This document shows, one piece after another, positions 34,701 through 45,530 of a DNA stretch of 64,000 nt. The notes beneath the pieces are model-generated. The model was not told the DNA's origin. It ran no database searches and saw only the letters and a list, made by a program, of their open reading frames with translations. Each line of letters starts with the position of its first letter. The stretch's first letter is position 1. The position numbers and the translations under genes were made by a program. This DNA is from Alviniconcha marisindica (Eukaryota > Mollusca > Gastropoda > Provannidae): positions 285,001-349,000 of the forward strand of contig JABMCL010001622.1 in the NCBI GenBank assembly GCA_018857735.1. Reading direction: 5' to 3'.

Positions 34701-36247
34701 ACATTCATAATGTATCAGTTAGCACTGCAAAGGTGCCAAAGCAATGAAACAGTGGTGAAAACCAGAGCGATCTGGCCTGAGTGTTGTTCTAAACATTTTA
34801 GCTGCTGGCCCTACCGCAGCACCGGAAGGCTGCTAAAGACTGGCACAGAGTGTAATGACAGAGATATAAAAAAAAATCAAAGAAGTGTGACATCTATTAA
34901 GGGGGTGAAAGTGGTTCACAGAAACCAGTCAGACAATCACCGTAACCGGTCAGATACACAACTGTCTATCTACTAATAGAGCTGTACCAACAAACACCCA
35001 GCTCCCTTCCCCGTCTAGAACACACACACAAACACACACACACGCCACATGCTCTCTCTCACTGTGCTGCGTTTTTGTTAGTTTCTTCTTCTTTTTTTGA
35101 GAACTGGTCAAACAAAACAAAAAAGAGCTGGTATGTCAGACTGATCTTAACCAGTAAAATACTGGAAATTACCAGTTAATGTGAACCCTGAATAATCATT
35201 TTGCAGCTGAATAATACTTGCAAATACTTGCACAGAAAGTACTGCATGGGCAAACTGGCTACTTTGTGGCCCCCCCCCCCCCCCCCCCCCCTTACTTGTG
35301 GTCTTCTTTCACTGCCATCTTCCTTGAGTTCTCCATGTAGGCTTTGATGCTTTTCCTGCTCAGGTCATAGTCCTTGCTCAGCATTGTGATGAAATCACGA
35401 GGAACTCCTTCCCTTATTGAGTAGTTCCACTCATACCGTTTTGGCAGCACCAGTGGTACAAATTTTTTGTGATGCTGAAAAAGTAAGAGCAAAAGGATAA
35501 AAGTTCCCTCAAGTAAGCTGAATGTCCAAAGTCTGCAAGATTAAAAAGTACCTTGTTGACCTGAAAAGACTTGTTTACCCCTGTCTTGTCTGGGTATGCA
35601 TTAAAATGTAACTTTAACGTTAAAGTGATGCAATTACACAGAGTTTACAGTTACACAATGCATTATCATTTAAGTGGGTTACTGCAAAATAAGAAACACG
35701 AGTTTTACGTGTAAGTTTTGTTGTAGCCAGCAAGACTTGACGAGCTGGCAATAACAAAACTTACACAAACAAACCCATTGTGCGCTATTGATTTACAAAA
35801 GTTGAGCTGTCACTGTTGACAATCATTGAACTTGATGTGCGCGTTGCTGCAGGAGAGAGAGAGAGAGAGAGATTTTCAAGTATTTGACAAGACCAATCCG
35901 GCTACCGTGGCGGTCTCCGGGGTTGCACCGGCACAGATCTAGCCATCTATCAATAGATCCACGGTCGGTAGAGCACCTGTAGAAACAGAGCTCCTACTGC
36001 ATCTTGAAAGTTCCACTGACTTGGCACATTACATTTTTATAGGAAACGACACTTTTGGGCGGGGAGGGGTGTCCTTTCTGGACTGGTAGAATGGGAGCTT
36101 TTAGAATCTTCGGTAAGGTTGCCATCCCGAGGTTCGTCTGCTTCTTTTCACCTCAGTGCCCCAAGAGGGCGACAAGATCGTCTTTAATTGAACATTAAAA
36201 TTCAACCAACCTGGATTGACCGTACGAAACATGCCATTTTGACGCAT
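31774..36247 (-). CDS. DMAC2: DMAC2 (ATP5SL-like), mitochondrial complex I distal-arm assembly protein
   Basis: A leucine-rich-repeat mitochondrial matrix protein related to ATP synthase factor B. The mammalian protein is needed to assemble the distal membrane arm of complex I. Five exons on the minus strand: 36247-36152 (tentative first exon), 35474-35296, 34298-34078, 33107-32945, 32041-31774, about 308 residues. Visible blocks are HHKKFVPLVLPKRYEWNYS, a segment with RGAKVKFINRSWFKRDKEGH, then EAIDATGMQMSYIAFDNM, LEHLRYLNFSKALNFDDWCL, SGCWEVTENGLACLHCLK and LKLSGLPNVRDMGL. The WCL and GLACLH segments match vertebrate DMAC2 and separate it from DMAC2L. All splice phases agree. The proposed start gives MFRTVNPGWLNFNVQLKT-like basic sequence, plausible for import, but exon 1 is weak. 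A poly-C run abuts the donor of exon 2. Confidence 0.85.
32831..32902 (-). repeat. Tandem copy of DMAC2 exon 4 3' end and donor
   Basis: On the plus strand TTCTGTGACCTCCCAACACC then CATCGATGTC at 32871-32902 repeats TTCTGTGACCTCCCAACACC then CACTGATGTC at 32972-33002. The match extends across the donor (TTCTTGAGGC against TTACTTGAGA) with a period of about 100 bp. The decoy donor has lost its GT, so it is probably inactive. Confidence 0.8.
33330..33440 (+). mobile_element. SINE-like fragment
   Basis: AATAATAATAATAATGATGA, TACTTAGAGCACCTAACCC and CTTACACGCTCTTTACAAAT resemble the fragments at 16258 and 26020. It is followed by an imperfect CA/CG-rich microsatellite. It lies in a DMAC2 intron. 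Confidence 0.5.
33547..33935. mobile_element. Foldback element built from inverted SINE tails
   Basis: The left end reads AAGTAAGTAAGCTGGTGTTT then ACACCAGTCAACCGGTACTG. The reverse complement of the right end gives AAGTAAGTAACTAAG, then TTGGTGTTTTAC and CAGTCAACCAGTATGG. Both continue into TATATCAGGGC. The arms are about 60 bp around a ~270-bp centre in a DMAC2 intron. Confidence 0.65.
33961..34033 (-). repeat. Tandem copy of DMAC2 exon 3 3' end
   Basis: On the plus strand GAAGACATCTGCATGCCAGT then GGCATCAATG at 33990-34019 repeats GTAAGACATCTGCATTCCAG then TGGCATCAATGG at 34097-34130. The decoy also includes CCAAGTGCAT. The period is about 115 bp, and the donor region is partly retained (TACTCAATGAAAGC against TACTCATGTTATC). 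Confidence 0.8.
35270..35291. repeat. Poly-C tract touching a DMAC2 5' splice site
   Basis: About 22 C on the plus strand make the DMAC2 intron begin GTAAGG followed by about 21 G. A G-run at this position could act as an intronic splicing enhancer or quadruplex. That is inference. Confidence 0.9.
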
Positions 36248-36404
36248 TTTACTGCCCCCATAGTCGTACACTGGCGACAAATAACAAAATCTAGAATCAC
36301 TGTGTCTTTTCAAGTTCATGGAAGTTCATGGCAAAATGTACTCTCTTGGAATAGAGTCACATAAAGCGAGCATGCGTTTATTTTCTCCCGCTGAAAAGAG
36401 TGGC
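36248..36404. promoter_or_regulatory. Proposed bidirectional promoter between DMAC2 and DMAC2L
   Basis: The proposed DMAC2 ATG (36247, minus) and DMAC2L ATG (36405, plus) are separated by 157 bp. No TATA box is evident. The boundaries depend on both tentative first exons. The DMAC2L first exon is supported by a protein total (216 residues) close to the human length as I remember it. Confidence 0.4.
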
Positions 36405-39400
36405 ATGGCGCTTTCAGCACTTACAGTACGGTTTGCTAGTGTGCCAACTTTGTTATTTTTTAAGCACCATGTCCAGTGGTCGTATGGTGCTTTTGTGTAA
36501 CCAGGATCGTTAAAGTGTGGAGGAAGACACAGAGACTTGATTGCAACCTTTAATATATCGAAACAATATATGGCTTTGATTTTCAACGATTGTTGACACA
36601 GAAACTAACAATGAGAAGAAGAACCCGTTTGTTGTTGTTGTTATCGCTAACACTGTAACAGAGCAACTGGAACTCCCTGTCACGTAGGCTAGTACAGTAG
36701 TAGAACATGAATGAAATAGTATCTCAAACCAGTCTTGGGATACACAGATCGAAAACGTCACCACAAGGGCTAATCGAACGATCCTTGGTTTGCTGCGTAG
36801 TAAGGAAAGGACATTGTTTTTCCCCAGCGCAATTGACCATGATGCTTATATCAGGGCCAAAGAAGCCTTGAAAAATATATAGGATCTGCCTCAGCATATA
36901 CGTGCCATTTCAAAGTTAATGGTACATTGATAGATCCCCAGTTGCATTCACAGCATAGTACAAAAGCACACCCCAGTAGGAAATGTCATTATCTATGGTA
37001 GAACTGAGTAGTGAGGTTCTTGTAGCTGATGAAGCCCCACCAAGCTAAACATTTTTTATTTTTTTTAGAGAGAAATGCTGGGGGGGGGGGGGGGGGCGGT
37101 AAGAATATGCTTTTTTGTGCACTTGGTTCTTTACTGTTGACATGCATATATATATATATATATATTATGCAAAAAAATTGAATATGTTTGCTAGGTATTT
37201 TATGACCTTGCACTGTTGCAGTCTAGCACAGTAGCAGCATCTCTAGTTCAGACTTGCCACTGAATCCGTTGAAATGAGGTGAGGCTCAAACTTTAACAGT
37301 TGAGCAGAGTCAGTAGATGGGCATAAGCACAAACACATTTTTGTTTTGTTTCATATTTTATGTCTTATCATTAATTATAAACCAATCAGGGTGGGTTATT
37401 TAGATAACATTTTTGGAAGAATAATGGAAACTCTTAGTGTGTGTTTATTTTCAGCGGCACACCTCATTGTTGCTGAGAGCATCCAGAAGTGGTTCAACAC
37501 AACATGTCTTGCCTGTCCGACCCTTCTGGGCCTGGCTGAACTCCGTTTTTAACCAGTATGTACTTGTACAGTGTTCCTCTTTTTTGCTTAATTCTTGGCT
37601 TTTAACTGCTAATGTATAATATAGTATATGTGCTAGATTTTTCACCAACTCCTCAGACCAGAGTGCTGGGAGCAAATCACTCCTGACATGGACAAGACTG
37701 TGATTGTGTCAGCCGTAAACATTTGCCATTGTTAATGCCCAGCAGAGTTAAAAACTAAACTTGTGTTGTACTTGTAGGTCTGATGGCTCACTGTGGAAGA
37801 ATGTTGCCCTTATTTGGACAGAATTGTACAAAACTGTGGCCTGCAGCTGGCTAGTTGATAGAGTGGTGGATTGAATAGTACATTTATTGTAACATAATGG
37901 CATTCTTCTCCAGGGTTGATCAAGACCGGATTAAAGAGGTTGGCCCAGATCGCGCTTGTGCTGAGTGGCTGTTGCGATGTGGAGCTGCAGTCAAATGGAA
38001 GAACAAGAATTTCTGGGAGAAGGATTACAACCAATTGCCAGGCTCCAACTTTGAGCGGTACAAAATCGAGGAGATTGATGCCACAAGCTCTGCTATCATG
38101 GCCATTGGTTTTCAACATCTGCGTAAGATTTGTTGTTTTGTTGTTGTCGCCTATGTACAGTGTAAGTTATTGAAGGATAGGTGTTAGGTAATATGATGAT
38201 GATGTTTTCTTTAGTGGTGTCAGTGCCACCCAGACCAGTTTATGGTTGACTTGGGCACCTGCCCACAACATTTGTTAGTGTTGCTTGATTTGGCTGACCC
38301 TCTCCTGAAAATGTTACATGTTTTGTACTTTGTAGGCCTGTCCAGTGTTGAATGTGAACAAGCCTCGCTGAATGTAAAAATAATAATATGATAATATTAA
38401 TGAGGTTATAACATTCCAATTCCCACCTGAATTGATGAAAAGAGATAGCAGCATCAATCATTTGAATATCAAAATCAGACTCAGTTCATCATGCCTTCCA
38501 CAAGGCAAAATAATACCACCATGATGGTCACATTGAAAGCTTGTGAGGAAAGGGGTGGGGCATACAGCTTGTTCCGGAACCCTCTGTGATACTTGTACCG
38601 AAACAGTACACGTGTACTGCATGCATTGTAAAAAAACCATTTTCTTTCTCGGTGCAGGTGGCCTGAAACATGTGCAACGCATAATCCTGCATGACTGCCG
38701 TTACCTGTATGATGAAGCCATAGAGTACCTGCCTCTTGTGAAGGACACCTTGGAGTTTCTGCAGCTGAGCAACTGTGGCGACATCACAGACAAAGGCCTC
38801 GTTCCTCTCACTCAGCTGAGGTGAGTCTGTTGTCAGTGCATTTTTTTGTAGCAGTGTCACAGCTCTTGTCCTTGGAATACTCATTTGCAATTATTTTTTT
38901 TAAATCCAGCAATGTCAGATCAGGTTGTCCTAGCTTGAAATACTCATCGGCTCATTTTTTACAGCAGTGTCACAGCTCTAGCCCTTGGAATACTCATTTG
39001 CTCATTTTTCTTTCTTTCAGCAAGGTCACACATTGTTGTCCTAGCTAGAAATACTCATCAGCTCATTTTTTGGCAGCAGTGTCACTGCTGTTGTCCTTGG
39101 AATACTCATTCACTATTTTTTCCCCAGCAATGTCACATTGTGTTGTTGTAGCTAGAAATACTCATTGACTCATTTTTGGCAGCAGTGTCACGACTGTTGT
39201 TGTAGGAATACAGATTACCTCATTTTTGTAGCTGATGCATCAAAACATATGAGGACTGTCCTTTCGCAAGTACAATATACAGCTTGCTATAATATTTTGT
39301 AATGAATATTGATATAAAGTTCTTCTTGTTTCTGCTATCATGTCATTTTAGTATGGATACAAGGTTGACAGAGTGTGTTACAAATGTACTAGAATTTTGT

Positions 39401-39744
39401 AAAGTTGGACTCATTGAAATGTGTTGCTTAAAATGGGAAAATACAGCCAGGAAAACTCCCCAGTGATGGTGTGTTTGGCATTGCTACTTAAAACTTGCTG
39501 ATATGTGTTGAGGAGCACCACATTTGTTTTGACCTGCAACTTTAAAAACTTAGTTTGGTTTTATTTCTTTTCTTCTTCTTTTTTCAGTAACTTAAAGCAG
39601 CTGATTTTGTTTCGACTCCCTGAAGTTCGAGATCGACAGAAGGCAGAAAACATGCTGATTGCTGCTCTTCCCAATTGTGATGTTCATTTTACGGAATCCA
39701 GACCAACCAAAGAAGAGGAACCGACTGAATCAAAAGACGCTTAA
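36405..39744 (+). CDS. DMAC2L: DMAC2L (ATP5S), ATP synthase subunit s / coupling factor B
   Basis: Factor B is a mitochondrial leucine-rich-repeat protein associated with the F1Fo ATP synthase. Exons: 36405-36425 (tentative, MALSALT), 37455-37555, 37914-38122, 38658-38820, 39588-39744, about 216 residues. The presequence is basic and hydroxylated (TSLLLRASRSGS), followed by RPFWAWLNSVFNQ, VDQDRIKEVGPDRACAEWLL, RCGAAVKW, KDYNQLPG, EIDATSSAIMAIGF, GLKHVQRIILHDCRY, LSNCGDITDKGLVPL and LKQLILFRLPEVRDR, ending in an acidic tail. WGWLN-like, VGPDRA, GNITDKG-like and LP(G/E)VR motifs match the vertebrate protein. Intron phases (2,1,2) and the 163-bp third core exon are the same as in adjacent DMAC2. 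Everything from exon 37455 on is secure; exon 1 is not. Confidence 0.88.
37080..37097. repeat. Poly-G tract
   Basis: Seventeen or so G residues followed by CGG lie in the first DMAC2L intron. An (AT)n run sits at 37147-37166. The rest of 36430-37450 shows nothing recognisable. Confidence 0.95.
38835..39240. repeat. ~60-bp degenerate tandem repeat in last DMAC2L intron
   Basis: Six or so units share a T-rich stretch, then (A/C)AGCA(G/A)TGTCACA, TTGTCCTTGGAATACTCAT and TGCTCATTTTT. Each unit has a polypyrimidine-AG that looks like a 3' splice site. Unlike other arrays here I cannot match the unit to the neighbouring exon convincingly. It begins about 15 bp after the donor at 38820. Confidence 0.7.
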
Positions 39745-40849
39745 GCCTTAAATGATCACAGACTTAGATGAGTGTTCCCAGCAGTAAAAAGCAGGTGCTT
39801 GATAAACTGCTTTTCACATGGAAGCTTTCATATTCTGGACCCCAGATCGAAGGGAGACCGGGACATTTTCATGTCCCTTTCCTGTCTGGAATCTCAGGGC
39901 TGTCATTTGATTCCTCTTTCCCATCTCCTCTTTTGCTTTTTCTCTTTCTGTTTCGGTCTTGTCATTTTCTTGCTAATGGTCCATTCTCCATTTCTCCGGA
40001 AAATTTCCAACATTGTTTGTTAAGAGTCAGGCTTTTCGTATGGTTCTTGCTGAGCAGCTAGGAGATGATAGTTGGTAGGTGGTATGTGCAGCTTGCTGCC
40101 ATATGGCACTGGTATTTGCCAGTATGCAATTATATAAAAACATTTTTTTAATTGTTTCTGTCCATTTTGGTATTGATAAATTTGATGGAATGGTCAGCAA
40201 TACCAGCATTTCATAGTCTTGCATGCTTTGTTGACGAGAGCAGGACGGAAAGGACTAACTCTTCAAGAATGTGTGTTTGATGTTTTTGTATATATGTTTT
40301 GTTCTGTGTTGGTGTTTGTGTTGATTTTGTTGATTTGAAAGGATGTTATAATCCAGTAACCAAAACCAGTCATTTACTGGATTATGAACAGTTTTCTGTT
40401 GTGTGATTCCTTGCTGCAAATTGTTTGGCCAGCTGTTTAGAAAATCAGCTTTTGGATAGAAATGGCAAATTTCAAATGTGTAATTATTGAGACCAAATGG
40501 CCGCTGTCCTGAGTGTGTGCTGCAATTTCCACCAAAGCATAGTGCTTGGTGGGGCCACATTTTGGGAGTTGATTATCTTAAATAGAGCTACTTTACAGCA
40601 CATCACAGATAAACAATTGACAAAAAAGTTTAGATGTAGATGTATTTCCCAAACTTTATTTGTTTTTTGAAAAAAAGTTATGCAAAAAGGAGCTATTGAT
40701 GAACACAACTGGTTACTGAAGGAAAATATAACTGTATTCTCACTAAGGTCGCTATCCTTCCCACTAAACAAGAACAACATTGTATAACCATATGTTACTG
40801 AAAGAGTTGCCTACGTAATTTTACATGTGTGTGTGAGTGTCATTTTGAA

Positions 40850-41190
40850 GAAAGTGGTGGTTCTTGATCAAGGTTCAGAAATTCCTTCTTCCCAAGGACC
40901 CTACAAGAGTGGAACCAGCTTCCACGGTGGCACAGGTACCGGAACCCCTCCACCTGAGGCATTCATGGACAGCCTTGGCAGTGGCACTGATGCCCAGTGT
41001 CACCTGTCATTGTCTGCTGTATAGCCAGCCCATCAGACTGTGTAGATAGTATTAAACCATTTTGAAAGACATTTTAATGGAAAGGACCATAGCTGCCATG
41101 CAGGCATGCATAAGTTTCATTGGGCCACCAACACTCCACTATGTGAGCCCAGCCCAGTATTAAAAGGCAGAAGAAGAAGAAGCCAGGCTT
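40850..41190 (+). mobile_element. 3' end of a non-LTR retrotransposon (frameshifted)
   Basis: Around 40880-40925 the frame reads NSFFPRTLQEWNQLP, the hallmark carboxyl-terminal block of many LINE reverse-transcriptase proteins. After a frameshift the sequence continues PEAFMDSLGSGTD. The 3' end carries GGCAGAAGAAGAAGAAG, consistent with a LINE tail. Only a few hundred bases remain, so it is 5'-truncated and dead. The clade cannot be named. It sits about 1.1 kb downstream of DMAC2L. Confidence 0.7.
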
Positions 41191-41199
41191 TGTGTTTAT

Positions 41200-43230
41200 G
41201 GAAATATGAAGGACAGGTTTCAAAACATGTGGCCTGAGAGGTGAGGAGGAGTTGTTGGCCGGGGACTCATTTACATGGAACAGCAAAGGGTCCGTTTCAA
41301 AACCAGTGGCATTATAGTAGGAGGGGTGGTCCTGTCAAGGGTTTTGCTCAGATTGACATACTTGGATGTAACAGTAAAGAGGGAAAGGGTTCATAAAAAG
41401 TGGTCCTAGAAGGAGTGTGCTCTTTTTTTCCTTTTTCTTGAGTGTGCCATTTTATGATCAAATCCTTGTTAGCTTGCAGAAAATGAAATCTGTCATGAGG
41501 AACTTGAACTCAAAAACTTTGTTTTACAAGGATTGTAGTTTAGGTTCAGTCAAAAACCTAACACTAATCCATGCTAAGCTGCTGGTGAGCAAATGTAAAA
41601 TTACAGGCATCATTTATGTACATATAGGCATGAATGAGTGAGTGAAATGTTATACATGAGAATTTCACACAAAGCGTAGCATGTTGACAGCGAATGTTCA
41701 CAGGAATGTTCAGCCGGCTATCTATCTCCTTTAACGGTCATTCTTCTCCTTCAGCTTTTCCCCCTGTTCGCTTGCACACAGTGTACAACTGCAGCAGCTA
41801 CTTGCTGCCCCCTTTCACACAGTGCAGTCAATCCTGCTTGTGATTTGTGACTTGTATTACTAAAGTGCGGTGTGTGCATCCTGCTTGCCTGAGATAGCCC
41901 TCAATAGAGTTTACATTGTTTGTGAGCTTAACCTTTTGTAAGCAGGCTGTTGTGGATTGTAGTGTTGTGGAGCTCTACCTCAGTGCCATTAAAATCCCTC
42001 TGAAGAAAGCCAAGGCTGAAATATTGTGGACAGTTTAACTCATCTTTTTGTCCATTTTTATTTAATTCGTGTATACATGTAACATTACATAAGGAGACAC
42101 AGAAAGACAAAAGGGTGGCTTGAGTTCACCTATTACGTATGACAACTGTTTGATTTGATGTACACTCAAAACATTGTGGATAAAACTTGTGTATAAAAAA
42201 TACACAACATAGTGTGTCATTTCAGAGGTGACTTTTTGAGGCTGTGGATTATAATTTGTGTCTGTATCTTATTTCCAGCAAATGTTAATGGATTTTGTGT
42301 TTTTGTTGTTGTATTTTTTTCATTGTTGTGAAAGTCAGTGTTTTCAAAACAAAATAAAAACAAAAACAAACAAAACTTAACAACTGCCAAGATTGCTGTT
42401 TTTATAGAGATGTGCTTGGGGGAGGCAAAAAGCTGTTGTTTTTTCATTTTGAATGCAAGTCATGTGTTTGTTTGTTTTCCTGATTTGAAATAAAGACTGA
42501 TTTAAACAGAATATAAAAATTGTGTAGGCTGTTCAAGTTTGTTCATCTTTTGTTGCACTTGAGATTTTTTGCTCCACTGCACAGAAAATTTGCAATTGCG
42601 ATAGTCACGTGATTCTACTCCAGATTCTCCTGTTTTTAGTGTGGGTGGGAACTCTGCAAGATTGTGCTTGCGTGCGTGTGTGTGTGTGTGTGTGCGTGTG
42701 TGCTGCTTTAGATTTTTACTATGGGGGGGGAGGGTCCTTGAGGGCTTATTTGAAGAGATGTTTATATTTAGTCCCCGTATATATTTTTTCACATATAGTC
42801 GATAAAAACCTGGGTGCACAAGTGTACACTTTCTAGTCTTCTCAAAACACGTCTGCAATGGTTACCTGTGGCCTCACTGGTCTTATTCCTCAGGCTATGT
42901 TAGCATGCTGTGCTTGCAACAAATATGCCTGATAAGACAAAGGCAGTGCGTGCAACTCAGGCGAACTACAACATTTGTTGTTGTGTGCAGAGAGTCCCAT
43001 TATTTGTTCATAATAAAACTAAATTTAGAAATTGAGCGTAACACCATGAGGGGAGCATTTTGAAAAGTTTATTTTGCCTTATAACTTCTACTTGTTTGAC
43101 GGAACTTGTCGGCCCCCCCCCACTCCCCCCCCGCTCCACCCCTCCCCCAGGGGGCCCCCACCCTCCCAGATGGCTTGGATTACTTGGCAATTGTTAAATT
43201 TACACACACACACACACACACACACGCCCT
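41200..43230. other. Intergenic or 3' UTR sequence, DMAC2L to AHSA
   Basis: AT-rich, with AATAAA-type hexamers near 42350 and 42488, a GT microsatellite near 42675-42695 and C-rich stretches at 43113-43160. I see no coding exon with splice support. Part may be DMAC2L 3' UTR. Confidence 0.4.
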
Positions 43231-43231
43231 T

Positions 43232-43278
43232 CGTCTGCTACCGGATGCGCCCACGCCTATCGTCTGCTACCGGATGCG
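43232..43278. promoter_or_regulatory. Duplicated 18-mer upstream of the AHSA start
   Basis: CGTCTGCTACCGGATGCG occurs at 43232-43249 and again at 43261-43278, about 160-200 bp before the AHSA ATG. GC-rich NRF1-like words (ATGCGCAAG, TGTGCGCATCC) follow at 43305-43365. A promoter role is inferred from position only. Confidence 0.35.
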
Positions 43279-43434
43279 CTGAATTAGTTGTCTTTCTTGG
43301 GACATGCGCAAGGTATTATTTCCTGCGGAATGGTCTGACAAGTTCTAGAAATATCGTGTGCGCATCCTAACCTGATCAAAACTCCGTCGATTTTGTTGTT
43401 TTCTCACTTGAGACCCCAGCTTGAAGAACCAGGG

Positions 43435-43899
43435 ATGGCTAAGTGGGGTGAGGGGGACCCACGATGGATCGTTGAGGAGCGACCTGACGCCACCAACGTC
43501 AACAACTGGCACTGGTATGTTTGTCTTCCCAACCGGCGTGTTTGTTGTGTGAGATAGAAAAGAGAGGCTAAACATGTCGGTGTGAAACATTTCGTATCAT
43601 ATCATATAAAATTTGCAGTTGAATAAGCTTTGTAGCTTTTTTCTTCTTCTTCTTTCGTTGAGTGACCTCCTTCATCTTACTGAAGATTATGCCACTGTTA
43701 GGGATTGCGCAGTAGTAAGGAAAAAGAAAGCTTCTGACGAAGATGTGGTTTGAAGTCGGTTATCCACTTTTAGCCACGTCGGTTCGCTGTCCTCAAATGG
43801 TTTGAGGATGCGCGTGTGCTTGTGTATAGCACTGGCATAGTACGGAATTAACTGATATGTGGATAAGCCAGTGTAGTGCATAGGTTAAGTTCATTCCGT

Positions 43900-43936
<37 letters not shown>

Positions 43937-45474
43937 TTCTCATACCATTTGAGGACCGCAAACCGACGGGGCTAAAAGTGGACATTGCCATCAGATCAAT
44001 GTTGTCATCAGCATTTAATTTCCTTTCAAGTAATTCTACCGAACCCACCCTCCTCCAGCATCTTCACTTATAGAACATTGTCACTGTCACTTTAGGCAGA
44101 CTCATCCAGCCATTGTGTGTTCTTGTTTTTTCTTTTGAATTAAATTCCAGTATTTTTTTCTCATGTTATCTTTGCTCTGGTTTTGAGTTTGAATAATAAT
44201 GTAAGAAACCTCTGAAGCAGGACTTGCTTGCATATTATAGTGATGAAGTAACTCAGCGAGTATGTATGTTCCTTTGTGTTTCAGGGTGGAGAAGGATGCC
44301 ACCAACTGGTCAAAAAGCAAGTTCAGGGAGCTGTTTGTTGGTCTGAAGGTTGAGGATGACACTGGTAAGCTAGTTTAACTAAACAAACGGTCCAAGTTCA
44401 TGCAGTTTACCTTCAGTGGTACTGAACGATACCTCATTTACAGGCATGTGTATTTGATTAAATAACAAACCTTGTGTGCAGGTGATTGGTTCATAGACAG
44501 CTTTGCACTTGCCATACCCTTTTAAATGTAATAAAAGTACTTAACAGATTTATATATTTTGACATATGACTGGTGGCACTGTTAGAATTTACACTGATAA
44601 AAAGAGAATGTGGTTAAATCCTTAGCAAACTGTCAAATTGTTTGTTGTATTGTGCAATAACTTGTGTGGTCATTTGTGCAGGATCATGTGAAATTACTGA
44701 CCTGACAAAAATGGAAGGGGAGGCCACTGCTAACAACAGGAAAGGGAAGCTGATCTTCTTCTATGAGTGGGTTTTGACTGGAAGCTGGCAAGGTAATGAT
44801 GGAGCAACATTGTTCCTGCTTTTTGTTCGGGCAGGTTGTTGTAAATGAGTTTTATGGACCTCCAGTTCCAATCTGATGTGACAATGATGGGTAGTGCTTC
44901 TCTCATTTGTGAGAAATTTCAGAGATTGTCAGACAATTTGCTCTGGTGCCATGACTGTGCTTAATACAGTCAGTATGAATGTGCTGAGGAAGCTGTTCCT
45001 GTTGCTGTAATTATGTTTAAGACAACTTCCAGTTTCATGGTGAAGTTTTGTCTTTGGAACTGCTTTAAATTAATAGTTCCGCAATGAACCTGTGCTCCTG
45101 TTGTTGACAGTGTATTACATGTTTGTGCATAGGTTTGTGAAAGTTGGTTATAGTTTTTCCTACTTAAAGTGCATTGCATATTATGAGCTCACATTTGTTC
45201 TGAACATTTCAGGGAAATTAACAGATGGGCAGAAGAAAGTTAAAGGAACTTTTGAAATCCCCAACCTGAGCGAAGAAAATGAAGCCCATGAGATTGTGGT
45301 AAGTAGTGATGTAGCCAGTTCACATCTGGTGCATGGCGCAATGTGGGTCCAGCGCAGTCTAAGAAAGACCTTGGCTTGGCAGACGATAGTCGGTTCATAC
45401 TGCACCAAATGGCACATTACAGTCGACATGAAAATTAAGAAAATGGCTTTAAAAAATGAATTTGGATTATTATA

Positions 45475-45530
<56 letters not shown>

